A stretch of 56,036 nt of DNA from an uncultured Prevotellaceae bacterium (lineage in GTDB: Bacteria; Bacteroidota; Bacteroidia; Bacteroidales; Bacteroidaceae). This document shows, piece after piece, positions 45,545 to 53,563 of the stretch; position 1 is the stretch's first letter, and every line of letters starts with the position of its first letter. Both the position numbers and the translations under genes were made by a program. Location: positions 1 to 56,036 of the forward strand of contig ONGG01000031.1 of the NCBI GenBank assembly GCA_900317305.1, given 5' to 3'. Under the pieces are notes generated by a model. That model saw only the letters and a list, made by a program, of their open reading frames with translations. It searched no databases and had not been told where the DNA came from.

Positions 45545-46483
45545 TTACAGTATTCTCACACTTTTATGTTTGTTTTTACCTTTTTTCACGAGGTTGATAT
45601 CGGTCTGGTAGTTGATGAAGAGCTCATGGCTGCCGTTTCCGATGCTGATGCCCGTGGTATAGAACTCGTAGCTATATCCCACGTGTATGCCATGGAAGAC
45701 GCCGCCAATCATCGCCGTGACCGAATTGGTGGGACTGTATCCCACGCCGAGGTACAAGTGTCTGTTCTCGTGCTTGTAGTCGAGCCGTGCCGTCACGTCG
45801 CCCCTGTAGGCCACGCCGTCGGTGCGCACGAGCACGCTGGGGTGTATTGATAGAAACGGACTTCTGAGTTTTATATTGTATCCACCTGTCAAATAATAGG
45901 TTCGGTCGATTTGCAGTTCATTGGTCTCGCCGAGTTCCACGAGTGGTGCCGTGAGGTGTTGCACCGACATTCCCACATACCATGGTCCATGGATATAGTA
46001 GAGTCCGGCAGCGAGGTCGAGCGCCTGTCCTTTCTGGTCGGAGGTGTTGAAGGCCGGGTCGCCGGTCTTGTCGAGGTCGATCTTTCCTCCGTCGGTATTC
46101 TCCATGATGAGACCTGCCTGGATACCCACACTGATTGTTCCTCCGAAGAGCGAGTGCTTGTAGGCGTATTGGCCCGAGAGGCGTTGGTGGGTGAAGATAC
46201 CTATCTGGTCGTTGACCAACTGCAGGCCCACGCCATGAAAGGAGTTGCCCAGCATGAAAGGCATGTCGCCACTGACGTACATGGTACGGGGGTTGTTCTC
46301 GAATCCAGCGAAGTTGAGCGCATAGGCTCCGGCGATGTTCAGTTTTGGTTCCTTTCCCACAGAGGCGGGGTTAAAATACGGTTCCATGACCCAATAGTGA
46401 CTAAAGGGCACATCATACTGGGCATTTGCCTTGGCGCAGGCAATTGCCAGTAACGCGAAGATTATGATTCGACGTCCGAACAC
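45545..46483 (-). CDS. porP: Type IX secretion system membrane protein PorP/SprF
   Basis: PorP/SprF family outer membrane barrel that works with the GldKLMN machine, probably anchoring secreted partners or peptidoglycan-linked PorE. The 312 residues begin MFGRRIIIFALLAIACAKANA (signal peptide). The signature HYWVMEPYFNPASVGKEP and the later HRLSGQYAYK-type strands match the family. It is the first gene of the unit porP-gldK-gldL-gldM-gldN-barrel(-priA). No consensus promoter is obvious in the 230-bp divergent spacer on this strand. Confidence 0.93.
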   Translation of the reverse strand: MFGRRIIIFALLAIACAKANAQYDVPFSHYWVMEPYFNPASVGKEPKLNIAGAYALNFAGFENNPRTMYVSGDMPFMLGNSFHGVGLQLVNDQIGIFTHQRLSGQYAYKHSLFGGTISVGIQAGLIMENTDGGKIDLDKTGDPAFNTSDQKGQALDLAAGLYYIHGPWYVGMSVQHLTAPLVELGETNELQIDRTYYLTGGYNIKLRSPFLSIHPSVLVRTDGVAYRGDVTARLDYKHENRHLYLGVGYSPTNSVTAMIGGVFHGIHVGYSYEFYTTGISIGNGSHELFINYQTDINLVKKGKNKHKSVRIL

Positions 46484-46644
46484 GTGATTATAACGACAGA
46501 TTGCGGATTTTATTGTAACACCGCGTATGTTTATTGCTTTTCAACAGCCAATCTGCGCGCCCGCATCCGGCGTCGTCACTGACAGAATCGCGCCCACGGC
46601 ACAAAGATTTGGGCCGAAGAGAGAGTGTTTAGGAAAAAGATGAT

Positions 46645-46652
46645 TACCTTTG
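46645..46652 (+). promoter_or_regulatory. Probable promoter -7 box of the LytTR gene
   Basis: TACCTTTG matches the consensus, 61 bp before the ATG at 46714. The -33 position is not clear. The rest of the 46484-46713 spacer is featureless to me. Confidence 0.5.
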
Positions 46653-46713
46653 CCACGAGATTGCCATTCGTCTCATCGCCCCAAGAACCCACATACATAT
46701 AGCACAGAAGTCC

Positions 46714-47535
46714 ATGTCGTTCCTATCTCGCAAATATCCGTTTCCAAAGAGCAGCCACTGGCTGAGAGACTGCATGATATACAGCATCATCGTATTCCTG
46801 ATACTCTATCTGCTGCAACCTTTCGGGTTCAGCTACTATCCAGGAAACAAGTTGTTGGCATCGCTGCTCTTCGGTGGCGTCACCTTTGGATGCTGTATGG
46901 TTTACGGAGCGGCCACAAACCCGCTGCACAAAATCATCTCGCCTTGGCGCGTCTGGCACGAGGCGATATCGGTGCTGGCCATGATACTGTTCATCGGCAT
47001 CTGCAATTTCATCGTTTTCTCTTTTGTCTTCTATCGCACCTACTCCCTCTTTGCTTGCCTGCTGTTCCTCTACTGGACCCTGATTATCGGCATCATCATC
47101 ACCATCATCTCGGTGAGCCTCAATTATTACCGCCATTTGCGCAACCAACTGGAGACCCTGCTCGACAAGACCACCGAAGAGCAGGCCGACATCATGGTCA
47201 CGATACACGACACCACGGTGAGGGGTAACGACCTGGAACTGCCCATCAACGACCTGCTGTATGTCGAGGCACAGAAGAACAACGTGGTGGTATGCTTCAT
47301 GAACGAGGGGAAGGCAGACCACCGTGAGGTGCACACCACACTCTCTGCCGTGCTCGACGACCTGCAGCCGTATGAGAACATCTTCCAGTGCCACCGCTCG
47401 TTCGTGGTCAACCTGAACAACATCACCTCGGCGCAAGGCAACTCGAACGGTTACCGGCTCAAGCTCGGCAATTGCCCCACAGAGGTGCCCGTTTCGCGCA
47501 CCTATGTGCCCAAACTCCGCTCATTTATCGCTTAG
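46714..47535 (+). CDS. Membrane-anchored LytTR transcriptional regulator
   Basis: A 273-residue protein with four predicted membrane segments in the N-terminal half (about residues 22-42, 48-68, 88-108 and 114-140), a coiled linker with YYRHLRNQLETLLDKTTEE, and a C-terminal LytTR DNA-binding domain (about 175-273) with LPINDLLYVEAQKNNVVV and FQCHRSFVVNLNNITSAQG. It lacks a receiver domain, so it is not a classic response regulator; it may respond to a membrane signal directly. It lies upstream of, and in the same direction as, a TonB-dependent receptor with its own promoter, and may control it (inference). Confidence 0.9.
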   Translation: MSFLSRKYPFPKSSHWLRDCMIYSIIVFLILYLLQPFGFSYYPGNKLLASLLFGGVTFGCCMVYGAATNPLHKIISPWRVWHEAISVLAMILFIGICNFIVFSFVFYRTYSLFACLLFLYWTLIIGIIITIISVSLNYYRHLRNQLETLLDKTTEEQADIMVTIHDTTVRGNDLELPINDLLYVEAQKNNVVVCFMNEGKADHREVHTTLSAVLDDLQPYENIFQCHRSFVVNLNNITSAQGNSNGYRLKLGNCPTEVPVSRTYVPKLRSFIA

Positions 47536-47611
47536 TCACTCGTCCTTTTTTCTTGTCACTCGTCCTTGGAGATAGCTTTCTGTCAGCGGTTTTAGCTGTC
47601 GGTCACGGATA

Positions 47612-47643
47612 TTTGGAGGCTATCGTTTCGTGCCGTATCTTTG
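47612..47643 (+). promoter_or_regulatory. Promoter of the TonB-dependent receptor
   Basis: TTTG (47612-47615), 20 bp and TATCTTTG (47636-47643) fit the Bacteroidota consensus. The -7 box ends only 4 bp before the ATG at 47648, so the transcript would have almost no leader. Confidence 0.65.
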
Positions 47644-47647
47644 CGGC

Positions 47648-49699
47648 ATGAAACATCGAATCACACATATCGCCTTACTGCTGATGACGGTCTGCAACCT
47701 GGCCGCACAGACCACCGTATCGGGCATTGTCGACGACGGGAAAGAACCGCTCGTGGGAGCCAACGTATTTATCATGGGTACCATCGACGGATGCCTGACC
47801 GACTCGCTGGGACGGTTTGCTTTTCAAACCGACAAGACAGGTGAGGTGACGCTGCGCGCGACATACATGGGTTTCGAAGACTGCACGCTGACCACCAGCC
47901 AGACCACCGGACTCAAGTTGAGGATGCACGAACGGGCCACCGACATCGAAGAGGTGGTGGTGACGGCCAGCACCTACAGTTTCGGCAAGAGCGACAATTT
48001 CAAGACCATGGACGCGCTCGACGTGGTGATGGCTGGCAACTCGTGTGGCGACATCGTGGCTGCCCTGCAGAGCCTTCCCGGCACGCAGAAGGTAGGCGAG
48101 GACGGAAAACTCTATGTGCGTGGCGGCGAGAGTGAGGAATGCCAGACGTTCGTCAACGGGATGCACGTGCTGGTGCCCTATTCGACGAATGTGGAGAACA
48201 ATGCCGTCCGCGGACGCTTCTCGCCCTTCCTTTTCAAGGGCATCAACTTCTCGCTCGGCGGTTATGGCGGAGAATATGGTCAGGCCCTTTCGTCGGTGCT
48301 GCCGATGGAGACCACCGACGTGGCCACGGGCGACAAGTTGGGTATCAGCGCCTCGTTGGTGGACTGGAACATCGGCGGGACGAAGGCCTTCGCGGAGAGC
48401 AGCCTCTCTTTCAATGCCGACTATACGAGCATGGGCCTTTACAATGCCGTATCGCCCGACCGCTGCGACTGGACCCGCCCCTACCGCAAACTCTCTGGCG
48501 AGGCACAGTATAAGGCCGACCTCACTCCGGCCAGCATTCTGAAAACATATGTAGGCTACGACATGACCTCCGTTGGCCTGAACCTGACCGACCGGCAGTT
48601 GTCGCTCAGCGAGCACAACATCTATGCCAACGCCACGCTCAAGCCCCATGTAGGCCACGGCTATAGCCTGTTCATGGGCATAGCCAACTCATCGGTCATC
48701 AACCATATCGACGACGCGCTCGTCAGGGGCGACCACTACCGCAACATCCGCAACGAAGTGCATCTGAAGTGCGAGGCCCGCAAGGTTTTCTCGCCCGTAC
48801 TGAAGATGTCGGCCGGTGGCGAGGGCTATATCCGTCACAGCACCAAACGGTATGAGCCAGACCACTACCAGCTTAACTACCAGCTGCTGGCCACCCATGT
48901 CGATGCCCAGCTGCGCGTCGTGCCCCGAGTGTTCCTCCACCTCTCGGCAAGGGCAGAGCGCATGAGTATTGGCGATGACTGGCTGCTGATGCCCCGCACG
49001 ACACTGAGTTATGTGCCCAACCGTCGTTTCCAGCTGTCGGCCACGGCAGGACGCTACAGTCAAGTGGCAGAGGATGATTTCATCGCACAGAGTGGCGAAC
49101 GCCTGGGGCAGAGCGCTGCCGACCACGTCGTCCTCAGTATGCAGCACAGCACCAAACACTTCCTGTTCCGCGTGGAGCCCTACTACAAGAAATACCATCG
49201 CCTGCCCCTGCTCGCCAATGGTGTCTATACCAACGGCGGTCACGGCACAAGCCGAGGATTGGACATCTTCTGCGAGAGCCACTCGCTCATCAAAAACCTC
49301 ACGACCACGGTGTCGTACTCGTTCAATGACTCCGAAAGGCTCTACCTCGACTATACCACGCTGCAGACACCCAGTTACGCCTCGCGTCACAATCTGCGGC
49401 TGACGGCCAAATTCGGCATCGGCAAGACCATCATCGGCGTGTCGGAATCGATAGCCAGCGGGAGGAGATTCGCCACAGGCACCACACCTTATTATAATAG
49501 TCTGGATGCCAACCTCACCTGGCTTGTCAGCCCGAAAGTCATCGTCTATACCTCGCTCAGCAATATCCTTGGCCGCAAGAACATCTTCCGCTATGACACC
49601 GACGGCACTCCCGTCACAGCCACCCGCGACCGCTTCTTCTATATCGGAATTTTCGTATCACTTAAAAATAATAAAGCTTATGACATCGCAAATTTTTAA
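47648..49699 (+). CDS. TonB-dependent receptor with carboxypeptidase-like N-terminal domain
   Basis: An outer membrane active transporter of 683 residues. A signal peptide (MKHRITHIALLLMTVCNLA) is followed by a CarboxypepD_reg-like domain (about 24-100: VSGIVDDGKEPLVGANVFI), the plug (about 105-220, with EEVVVTAS as the TonB-box-like segment and GGESEECQTFVNGM) and a beta-barrel ending in VSLKNN plus a short extra tail. There is no SusD-like partner, so a small substrate such as a metal chelate, vitamin or peptide is more likely than a glycan. It overlaps the next gene by 20 bp. Confidence 0.92.
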   Translation: MKHRITHIALLLMTVCNLAAQTTVSGIVDDGKEPLVGANVFIMGTIDGCLTDSLGRFAFQTDKTGEVTLRATYMGFEDCTLTTSQTTGLKLRMHERATDIEEVVVTASTYSFGKSDNFKTMDALDVVMAGNSCGDIVAALQSLPGTQKVGEDGKLYVRGGESEECQTFVNGMHVLVPYSTNVENNAVRGRFSPFLFKGINFSLGGYGGEYGQALSSVLPMETTDVATGDKLGISASLVDWNIGGTKAFAESSLSFNADYTSMGLYNAVSPDRCDWTRPYRKLSGEAQYKADLTPASILKTYVGYDMTSVGLNLTDRQLSLSEHNIYANATLKPHVGHGYSLFMGIANSSVINHIDDALVRGDHYRNIRNEVHLKCEARKVFSPVLKMSAGGEGYIRHSTKRYEPDHYQLNYQLLATHVDAQLRVVPRVFLHLSARAERMSIGDDWLLMPRTTLSYVPNRRFQLSATAGRYSQVAEDDFIAQSGERLGQSAADHVVLSMQHSTKHFLFRVEPYYKKYHRLPLLANGVYTNGGHGTSRGLDIFCESHSLIKNLTTTVSYSFNDSERLYLDYTTLQTPSYASRHNLRLTAKFGIGKTIIGVSESIASGRRFATGTTPYYNSLDANLTWLVSPKVIVYTSLSNILGRKNIFRYDTDGTPVTATRDRFFYIGIFVSLKNNKAYDIANF

Positions 49700-50222
49700 A
49701 CATCGTGTGTTAGTTATCGCCCTCTTCGTGATGGCAGCAGTAGGTATCCAAGCCCAGCAGCCAACCATGCAGTCGCTCATCGGCCAATCGGTCGCCAAAA
49801 TCCAGCAGCCCACCCCTGAGGCCTTCATCAACTGCATTGCCGAACTCAAGCGCATCGACGCCATGTATCCCGACAGCATCCAGCCCAAATATCAGATTGC
49901 CTTGCAAAGTCTCACCTTCTCTGTGATGAACCCTCACGACAGCAGAACCGAGAACATGATGGCCGAAGTAGAGCAGACCATCAGCAAGATGGAGAAAATG
50001 AAAAATGCCGACCAGAGTGATCTATGCACGCTCCGGGGATTCCTCTATATGGTGCGCATCGTACAAGATCCTGCACAAAACGGACAACGCTATTATATCG
50101 ATGTGATGCAGAATTATGAGAAAGCCCTCAAGTTGAACCCCGACAACAAACTGGCCAAGCAACTGCAACAGCAGTTTTTTGAGGGGATGAGGCAGGCAAC
50201 AGGAATGGAAATCAACGAGTAA
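49680..50222 (+). CDS. Periplasmic protein of unknown function (TPR-like)
   Basis: A 180-residue exported protein beginning MTSQIFKHRVLVIALFVMA, with a signal peptide cleaved near IQAQQPT. The mature part is helical: AFINCIAELKRIDAMYPDS is reminiscent of a tetratricopeptide half-repeat, and MQNYEKALKLNPDNKLAKQ is a clear TPR-like segment. Its start lies 20 bp inside the receptor gene, so it is co-translated with it and probably works with it in the periplasm. I do not recognise the specific family. Confidence 0.8.
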   Translation: MTSQIFKHRVLVIALFVMAAVGIQAQQPTMQSLIGQSVAKIQQPTPEAFINCIAELKRIDAMYPDSIQPKYQIALQSLTFSVMNPHDSRTENMMAEVEQTISKMEKMKNADQSDLCTLRGFLYMVRIVQDPAQNGQRYYIDVMQNYEKALKLNPDNKLAKQLQQQFFEGMRQATGMEINE

Positions 50223-50244
50223 TCTATTAAAGTTTCACTTCTTG

Positions 50245-50390
50245 GAGTTCAGAAGTTCAGGAGTTCAGGAGTTCAGACAATTGCCCGCTATTCACCTTGT
50301 TGGGTGCAATGAGTATAGGCTTTAGTAATGTCTGAACTCCTGAACTTCTGTAACTCCTGAACTCCTATAGCTCCCGAACTCCTAAACTCC
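50245..50390. repeat. TTCAG/CTGAA repeat array with inverted arm
   Basis: The left arm has GAGTTCAGAAGTTCAG continuing as GAGTTCAG units to 50276; the right arm (50332-50390) has the reverse complement CTGAACTCCTGAACTTC and degenerate copies. Together they form a long imperfect hairpin with a 55-base centre. It lies after the receptor operon and could terminate transcription. The rest of the 50223-50593 gap holds the promoter at 50458 and an AT-rich leader. Confidence 0.75.
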
Positions 50391-50457
50391 TTTCTACCCT
50401 GAAAAAGTAGAGTAAATGTTAAAAAATGATGCAAGGGATAAATTATTTATGAAATAA

Positions 50458-50489
50458 TTTGGTTTATAATATAAACTTGTCTATATTTG
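50458..50489 (+). promoter_or_regulatory. Promoter of the membrane protein/winged-helix pair
   Basis: TTTG (50458-50461), 20 bp and TATATTTG (50482-50489) match the consensus. The leader to the ATG at 50594 is about 97 bases, longer than usual here. Confidence 0.7.
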
Positions 50490-50593
50490 CACCGTGAACC
50501 GGACACAATTGGCCGAAGACGTGTTTTCTGCAGGAACACGGACGAGGTCGGAGAGCAAAAAACACAAGTTGAACATTAAAAACCAAAACAACA

Positions 50594-51286
50594 ATGGAAG
50601 ACAATAACATACTGACTGCCGAGCGCAGTCTGGAAATCATCACGGAGCAGATAGAGCGTAGCCGCAAGTCGGTATCAGAGGATGTAGGCATGTCGCTCTT
50701 TATCTCAGGTCTTTGCATTATCGGTGTAGCCTTGATCACCTGCATTTGCGCCTTGCTCACTGGCAATATGGCTTTTCATCTGCTCTACGTCTTGATACCT
50801 TTTTTAGTGATCGGTATAGAACGTTACATCAAAAGAAACAAGCCAAAGACGCCGGTCAGTCTGATAGGCACGATGGTAGACAAGACATGGCAGACATTCG
50901 GCATCTTCGTTCTGACTTTTTTCATTCTTTCCATTCTTTTCAACAAACTGATGATCCACGATGCTCTGGTGGCTGACAATATGCAAGTGTATTTCCAAAA
51001 CCGTATCAGCCCTGTTCGCATCATTCTTCTGATGATGGGTATGGCTGTTACAATCAATGGTTATACCTTAAAGAGCAAATGGATGGTATGGTGTGGCATC
51101 ATTGGTGGCATTGGAGGATTCTTTTGGGAGGCCTTCTGCGTAACGCAAACTCTAATTGCGTGGAGTGGGCTTCCATTGGAATATTGGGGTAATGCGGGGG
51201 TCATTGCACCTAACCTTATGATGGCTATATTCACCTTCATCGGCCTGACGCTCCCGGGCTGGATGCTCAAAAGACAGAAGAAGTAG
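50594..51286 (+). CDS. Six-helix membrane protein paired with a winged-helix regulator
   Basis: A 230-residue integral membrane protein of unknown function beginning MEDNNILTAERSLEII. A soluble N-terminal helix (1-32) precedes about six membrane segments (about 34-56, 60-78, 98-117, 136-158, 165-185 and 202-222). No catalytic motif is visible. It is followed after 3 bp by a small winged-helix protein; in Bacteroidota such membrane protein/regulator pairs recur, suggesting the regulator controls or is controlled by the membrane partner (inference). The pair is bracketed by two related TTCAG repeat arrays. Confidence 0.8.
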   Translation: MEDNNILTAERSLEIITEQIERSRKSVSEDVGMSLFISGLCIIGVALITCICALLTGNMAFHLLYVLIPFLVIGIERYIKRNKPKTPVSLIGTMVDKTWQTFGIFVLTFFILSILFNKLMIHDALVADNMQVYFQNRISPVRIILLMMGMAVTINGYTLKSKWMVWCGIIGGIGGFFWEAFCVTQTLIAWSGLPLEYWGNAGVIAPNLMMAIFTFIGLTLPGWMLKRQKK

Positions 51287-51289
51287 CCT

Positions 51290-51586
51290 ATGCCGTTTAA
51301 GCCGTTAGACCCACTGCTGCACTCGGAGCTGCGACTGGCCGTGATATCGCTGCTCATCAGCAGCGAAGAAGCCGAGTTCCCGTATATCAAGGAGCAAACG
51401 GGAGCCACGGCGGGCAACCTGAGTGTGCAGATAGACAAACTCTCCGCAGCGGGCTATATAGAAGTAGAGAAGACTTTCAAGGGCAAGAAACCCTGCACCA
51501 TCTGCCGCATCACTCCCGAGGGTCAGAAAGCATTTGAGGGATACGTAGAGGCGCTGAAGAGTTATTTGGACGTGAATGCCAAGTGA
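51290..51586 (+). CDS. Winged-helix DNA-binding protein
   Basis: A 98-residue transcription factor of the small winged-helix type (PF13601-like). It begins MPFKPLDPLLHSELRLAV; the recognition helix region is FPYIKEQTGATAGNLSVQI with DKLSAAGYIEVEKTF as turn and wing, followed by KGKKPCTICRITPEGQKAFEG. It lies 3 bp after the membrane protein gene and is in the same operon, probably autoregulating it. No ligand-binding domain is present; two cysteines in the wing (C-x-x-C in PCTIC) could sense redox or metal, which is speculation. Confidence 0.88.
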   Translation: MPFKPLDPLLHSELRLAVISLLISSEEAEFPYIKEQTGATAGNLSVQIDKLSAAGYIEVEKTFKGKKPCTICRITPEGQKAFEGYVEALKSYLDVNAK

Positions 51587-51724
51587 CTTCAGGAGTTCAG
51601 GAGTTCAGAAGTTCAGGAGTTCAGAAGTTCAGAAGTTCAGAAGTTCAGACATTACCATAGCCGACATCCATTGCGCACAACGAGATGAATTTCAGGCTAT
51701 TATCTGACCTCCTGAACTTTTGAA
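51587..51724. repeat. Second TTCAG repeat array
   Basis: Directly after the stop at 51586, about seven TTCAGGAG/TTCAGAAG units run to 51649. A short reverse-complement piece (CTGACCTCCTGAACTTTTGAA) lies at 51704-51724. The array is of the same type as 50245-50390 and probably ends the preceding operon. Confidence 0.75.
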
Positions 51725-51775
51725 ATCCATACAATCATAAGCCACCAAGTGATTGGCAAACAGTTCAGGTCGAGT

Positions 51776-51800
51776 AAATTTATCGTTTTTCGATAAATTT
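51776..51800. promoter_or_regulatory. Palindromic operator candidate 1 (TATCG-N5-CGATA)
   Basis: AAATTTATCG (51776-51785) and CGATAAATTT (51791-51800) are a perfect 10-bp inverted repeat around TTTTT, 12 bp upstream of the -33 box of the DUF2975 promoter. Its core TATCG-N5-CGATA is repeated at 51847-51861. Confidence 0.7.
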
Positions 51801-51812
51801 TTATTGATTTTG

Positions 51813-51844
51813 TTTGGTGGTTTATTGGAATAGTTGTACTTTTG
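51813..51844 (+). promoter_or_regulatory. Promoter of the DUF2975-XRE operon
   Basis: TTTG (51813-51816), 20 bp and TACTTTTG (51837-51844) match the Bacteroidota consensus, 44 bp before the ATG at 51889. It is bracketed by two palindromes with the same core. Confidence 0.75.
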
Positions 51845-51846
51845 CA

Positions 51847-51861
51847 TATCGAAAATCGATA
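51847..51861. promoter_or_regulatory. Palindromic operator candidate 2 (TATCG-N5-CGATA)
   Basis: TATCGAAAATCGATA is a perfect palindrome with the same half-sites and spacing as candidate 1, placed 2 bp after the -7 box, over the expected transcription start. A protein bound here would block initiation. Confidence 0.7.
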
Positions 51862-51888
51862 AATAGTAAAAGTAAAACAATAATTGTT

Positions 51889-52374
51889 ATGAAAAAGAAG
51901 CTCAATCTTTTTTGTGTACTGATACTGGTACTGAAGGCCGCACAGATCGTTATAGGCAACGTGATGAGTTTTGGCGAAAACGCCCAAGCTTTCAAACAAG
52001 GATGGGAAGATGGCGGAAAGCCAGGTGCGGATACAGACACAGGTTTTTGGGGAGAACTATTCATCGTGATATTAGGACTTGCCTGCATCTTCCTGATTAT
52101 CCGTTCGCTTATAGCTTTTGTAAGATTCATCTTGAACGTCAATCGCGATAAAGTGTTTGTGTTGGAGAATGTCCCCCTGTTACGCTGGACTGGTTGGGGA
52201 TTATTGTCTGCGACCGTGATGATCGCCATTTACGACCTGGTGGAGCATACCCCTGTCGACCGTATCTACAATGAAACCATGGATGACTTTATCTTTAGCG
52301 TGTTCTGCCTGATTATGGCCGAAGTATTCATGATTGGGCTGAAGTTGCAGGAAGAGCAAGACTTAACCATTTAG
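51889..52374 (+). CDS. DUF2975 membrane protein
   Basis: A 161-residue protein with four membrane segments (about residues 6-26, 56-78, 98-118 and 136-155), started at the ATG at 51889 (MKKKLNLFCVLILVLK). The C-terminal MAEVFMIGLKLQEEQDLTI is the hallmark of DUF2975, whose members nearly always sit next to a small XRE-type regulator, as here (7 bp). The role is unknown; a sensor that holds or releases the regulator is one idea. An upstream extension would overlap the promoter. Confidence 0.88.
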   Translation: MKKKLNLFCVLILVLKAAQIVIGNVMSFGENAQAFKQGWEDGGKPGADTDTGFWGELFIVILGLACIFLIIRSLIAFVRFILNVNRDKVFVLENVPLLRWTGWGLLSATVMIAIYDLVEHTPVDRIYNETMDDFIFSVFCLIMAEVFMIGLKLQEEQDLTI

Positions 52375-52381
52375 TGTGTCT

Positions 52382-52591
52382 ATGGGAAAGATCATCGTAA
52401 ATCTGGATGTAGAGATGGCCAAGCGAAAGATTTCGCTTAACGAACTGGCCAAACGCGTGGGATTGACCCAGGCCAACCTGTCGATCCTGAAGACGGGCAA
52501 GGCCAAAGCCGTAAGATTCACGACGCTCGAGGCCCTCTGCCGCGAACTGGGTTGTCAGCCTGGCGACATCCTTGAATACAGAGACGAATAG
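52382..52591 (+). CDS. Small XRE/YozG-type helix-turn-helix regulator
   Basis: A 69-residue Cro/CI-type DNA-binding protein, one domain only: MGKIIVNLDVEMAKRKISL, then the helix-turn-helix LAKRVGLTQANLSILKTGKA (about residues 23-42) and RFTTLEALCRELGCQPGDIL. It is coupled to the DUF2975 gene and is the natural candidate to bind the two palindromes around the operon promoter (inference). A GTG two codons upstream is an alternative start. Confidence 0.92.
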   Translation: MGKIIVNLDVEMAKRKISLNELAKRVGLTQANLSILKTGKAKAVRFTTLEALCRELGCQPGDILEYRDE

Positions 52592-52618
52592 ACATAATTA
52601 CCTTCAAAAAATACAAGC

Positions 52619-53560
52619 ATGATGAGCAAGAAAACACTCATTACTCTTTTTCTGCTACTGGCCACCATCAATGCCAATGCACAGTTTCTTTTCCGCATCA
52701 GTGGCAACAAACTGAAGGAGCCCTCATACATTTTAGGCTCTTTACACACATTGCCAGGTTCCTTACTCGACAGCATACCAGCGTATCTTGAGGCAGAGGC
52801 AAGATGCAAGCAACTATATGCAGAGTTGGACCTTAGCGACCAACAAAAAATCAACGACCTCAAGACAGCGGGCCAACAAGCCATGACCCTACCTGATGGC
52901 AAAACCATATTCGACGTAATGGATAAGGACCAAATAGAGATGTTGAATAAGAGATTTCGTGAAGTGTTTCAAGTGAACCTGACCGACTCAGTGATGAAAA
53001 CCAGTTGGAACTATCAACCCGCCATATTTCCGGCCACCATCAATATTGCCATTACGATGCAAGAGATGATGAAGAACCCTGAGCTGGCTATAACTGGCAT
53101 GCCCATCGACATGGTTTGCGTCAACAGGGCAAAGGAACGAGGTTTGAATGTAGGGAATCTGGACGAGATACAACCTCAAGACAGTCTGGCGAAGAAGCGC
53201 GAAACGATGAATGAGAATCTCAACATTCAGATAGACTCGCTCATGGCGTATCTCAACGATTTTGACCAGCGCAAACAGGGGATCATCAATGAAATCAGTT
53301 CTGCAGCTCAGTCCACCAAGCAATGGAAGACAGGCGATTATAACAGTTTTGCCAACACAGATTTTTGGATAAAGCAAGTTGAAAATCAGCCAGGCATCTT
53401 CAAAATCCGCAACGAGAAATGGTTGCCCAAGATTGAAGCAGCGATGAGCGAGATGCCAACGTTGTTTGTCTTTGGCGCAGGCCACCTGATTGGCACCAAT
53501 GGCATCATCCAACTACTCCGCGATGCCGGTTACGATGTAGAACAAATAAAAAAACAGTAG
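52619..53560 (+). CDS. TraB/GumN family protein
   Basis: A 313-residue exported protein beginning MMSKKTLITLFLLLATINA, with a signal peptide cleaved near NANAQFL. The family motif GxxH appears twice, as ILGSLHTLPG (about 38-47) and FGAGHLIGTNG (about 286-296), with conserved Glu in YAELDLS and GNLDEIQ. TraB/Tiki-type proteins form a metallopeptidase-like fold using these residues; activity in bacteria is little studied. It is 27 bp after the XRE gene and 3 bp before the next gene, so possibly one operon. Confidence 0.9.
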   Translation: MMSKKTLITLFLLLATINANAQFLFRISGNKLKEPSYILGSLHTLPGSLLDSIPAYLEAEARCKQLYAELDLSDQQKINDLKTAGQQAMTLPDGKTIFDVMDKDQIEMLNKRFREVFQVNLTDSVMKTSWNYQPAIFPATINIAITMQEMMKNPELAITGMPIDMVCVNRAKERGLNVGNLDEIQPQDSLAKKRETMNENLNIQIDSLMAYLNDFDQRKQGIINEISSAAQSTKQWKTGDYNSFANTDFWIKQVENQPGIFKIRNEKWLPKIEAAMSEMPTLFVFGAGHLIGTNGIIQLLRDAGYDVEQIKKQ

Positions 53561-53563
53561 ACA

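Noticed and set aside
51587-51724. CRISPR-like repeats
   Set aside because: The units are 8-11 bases, contiguous without spacers, and lack cas genes. They are simple TTCAG repeats.
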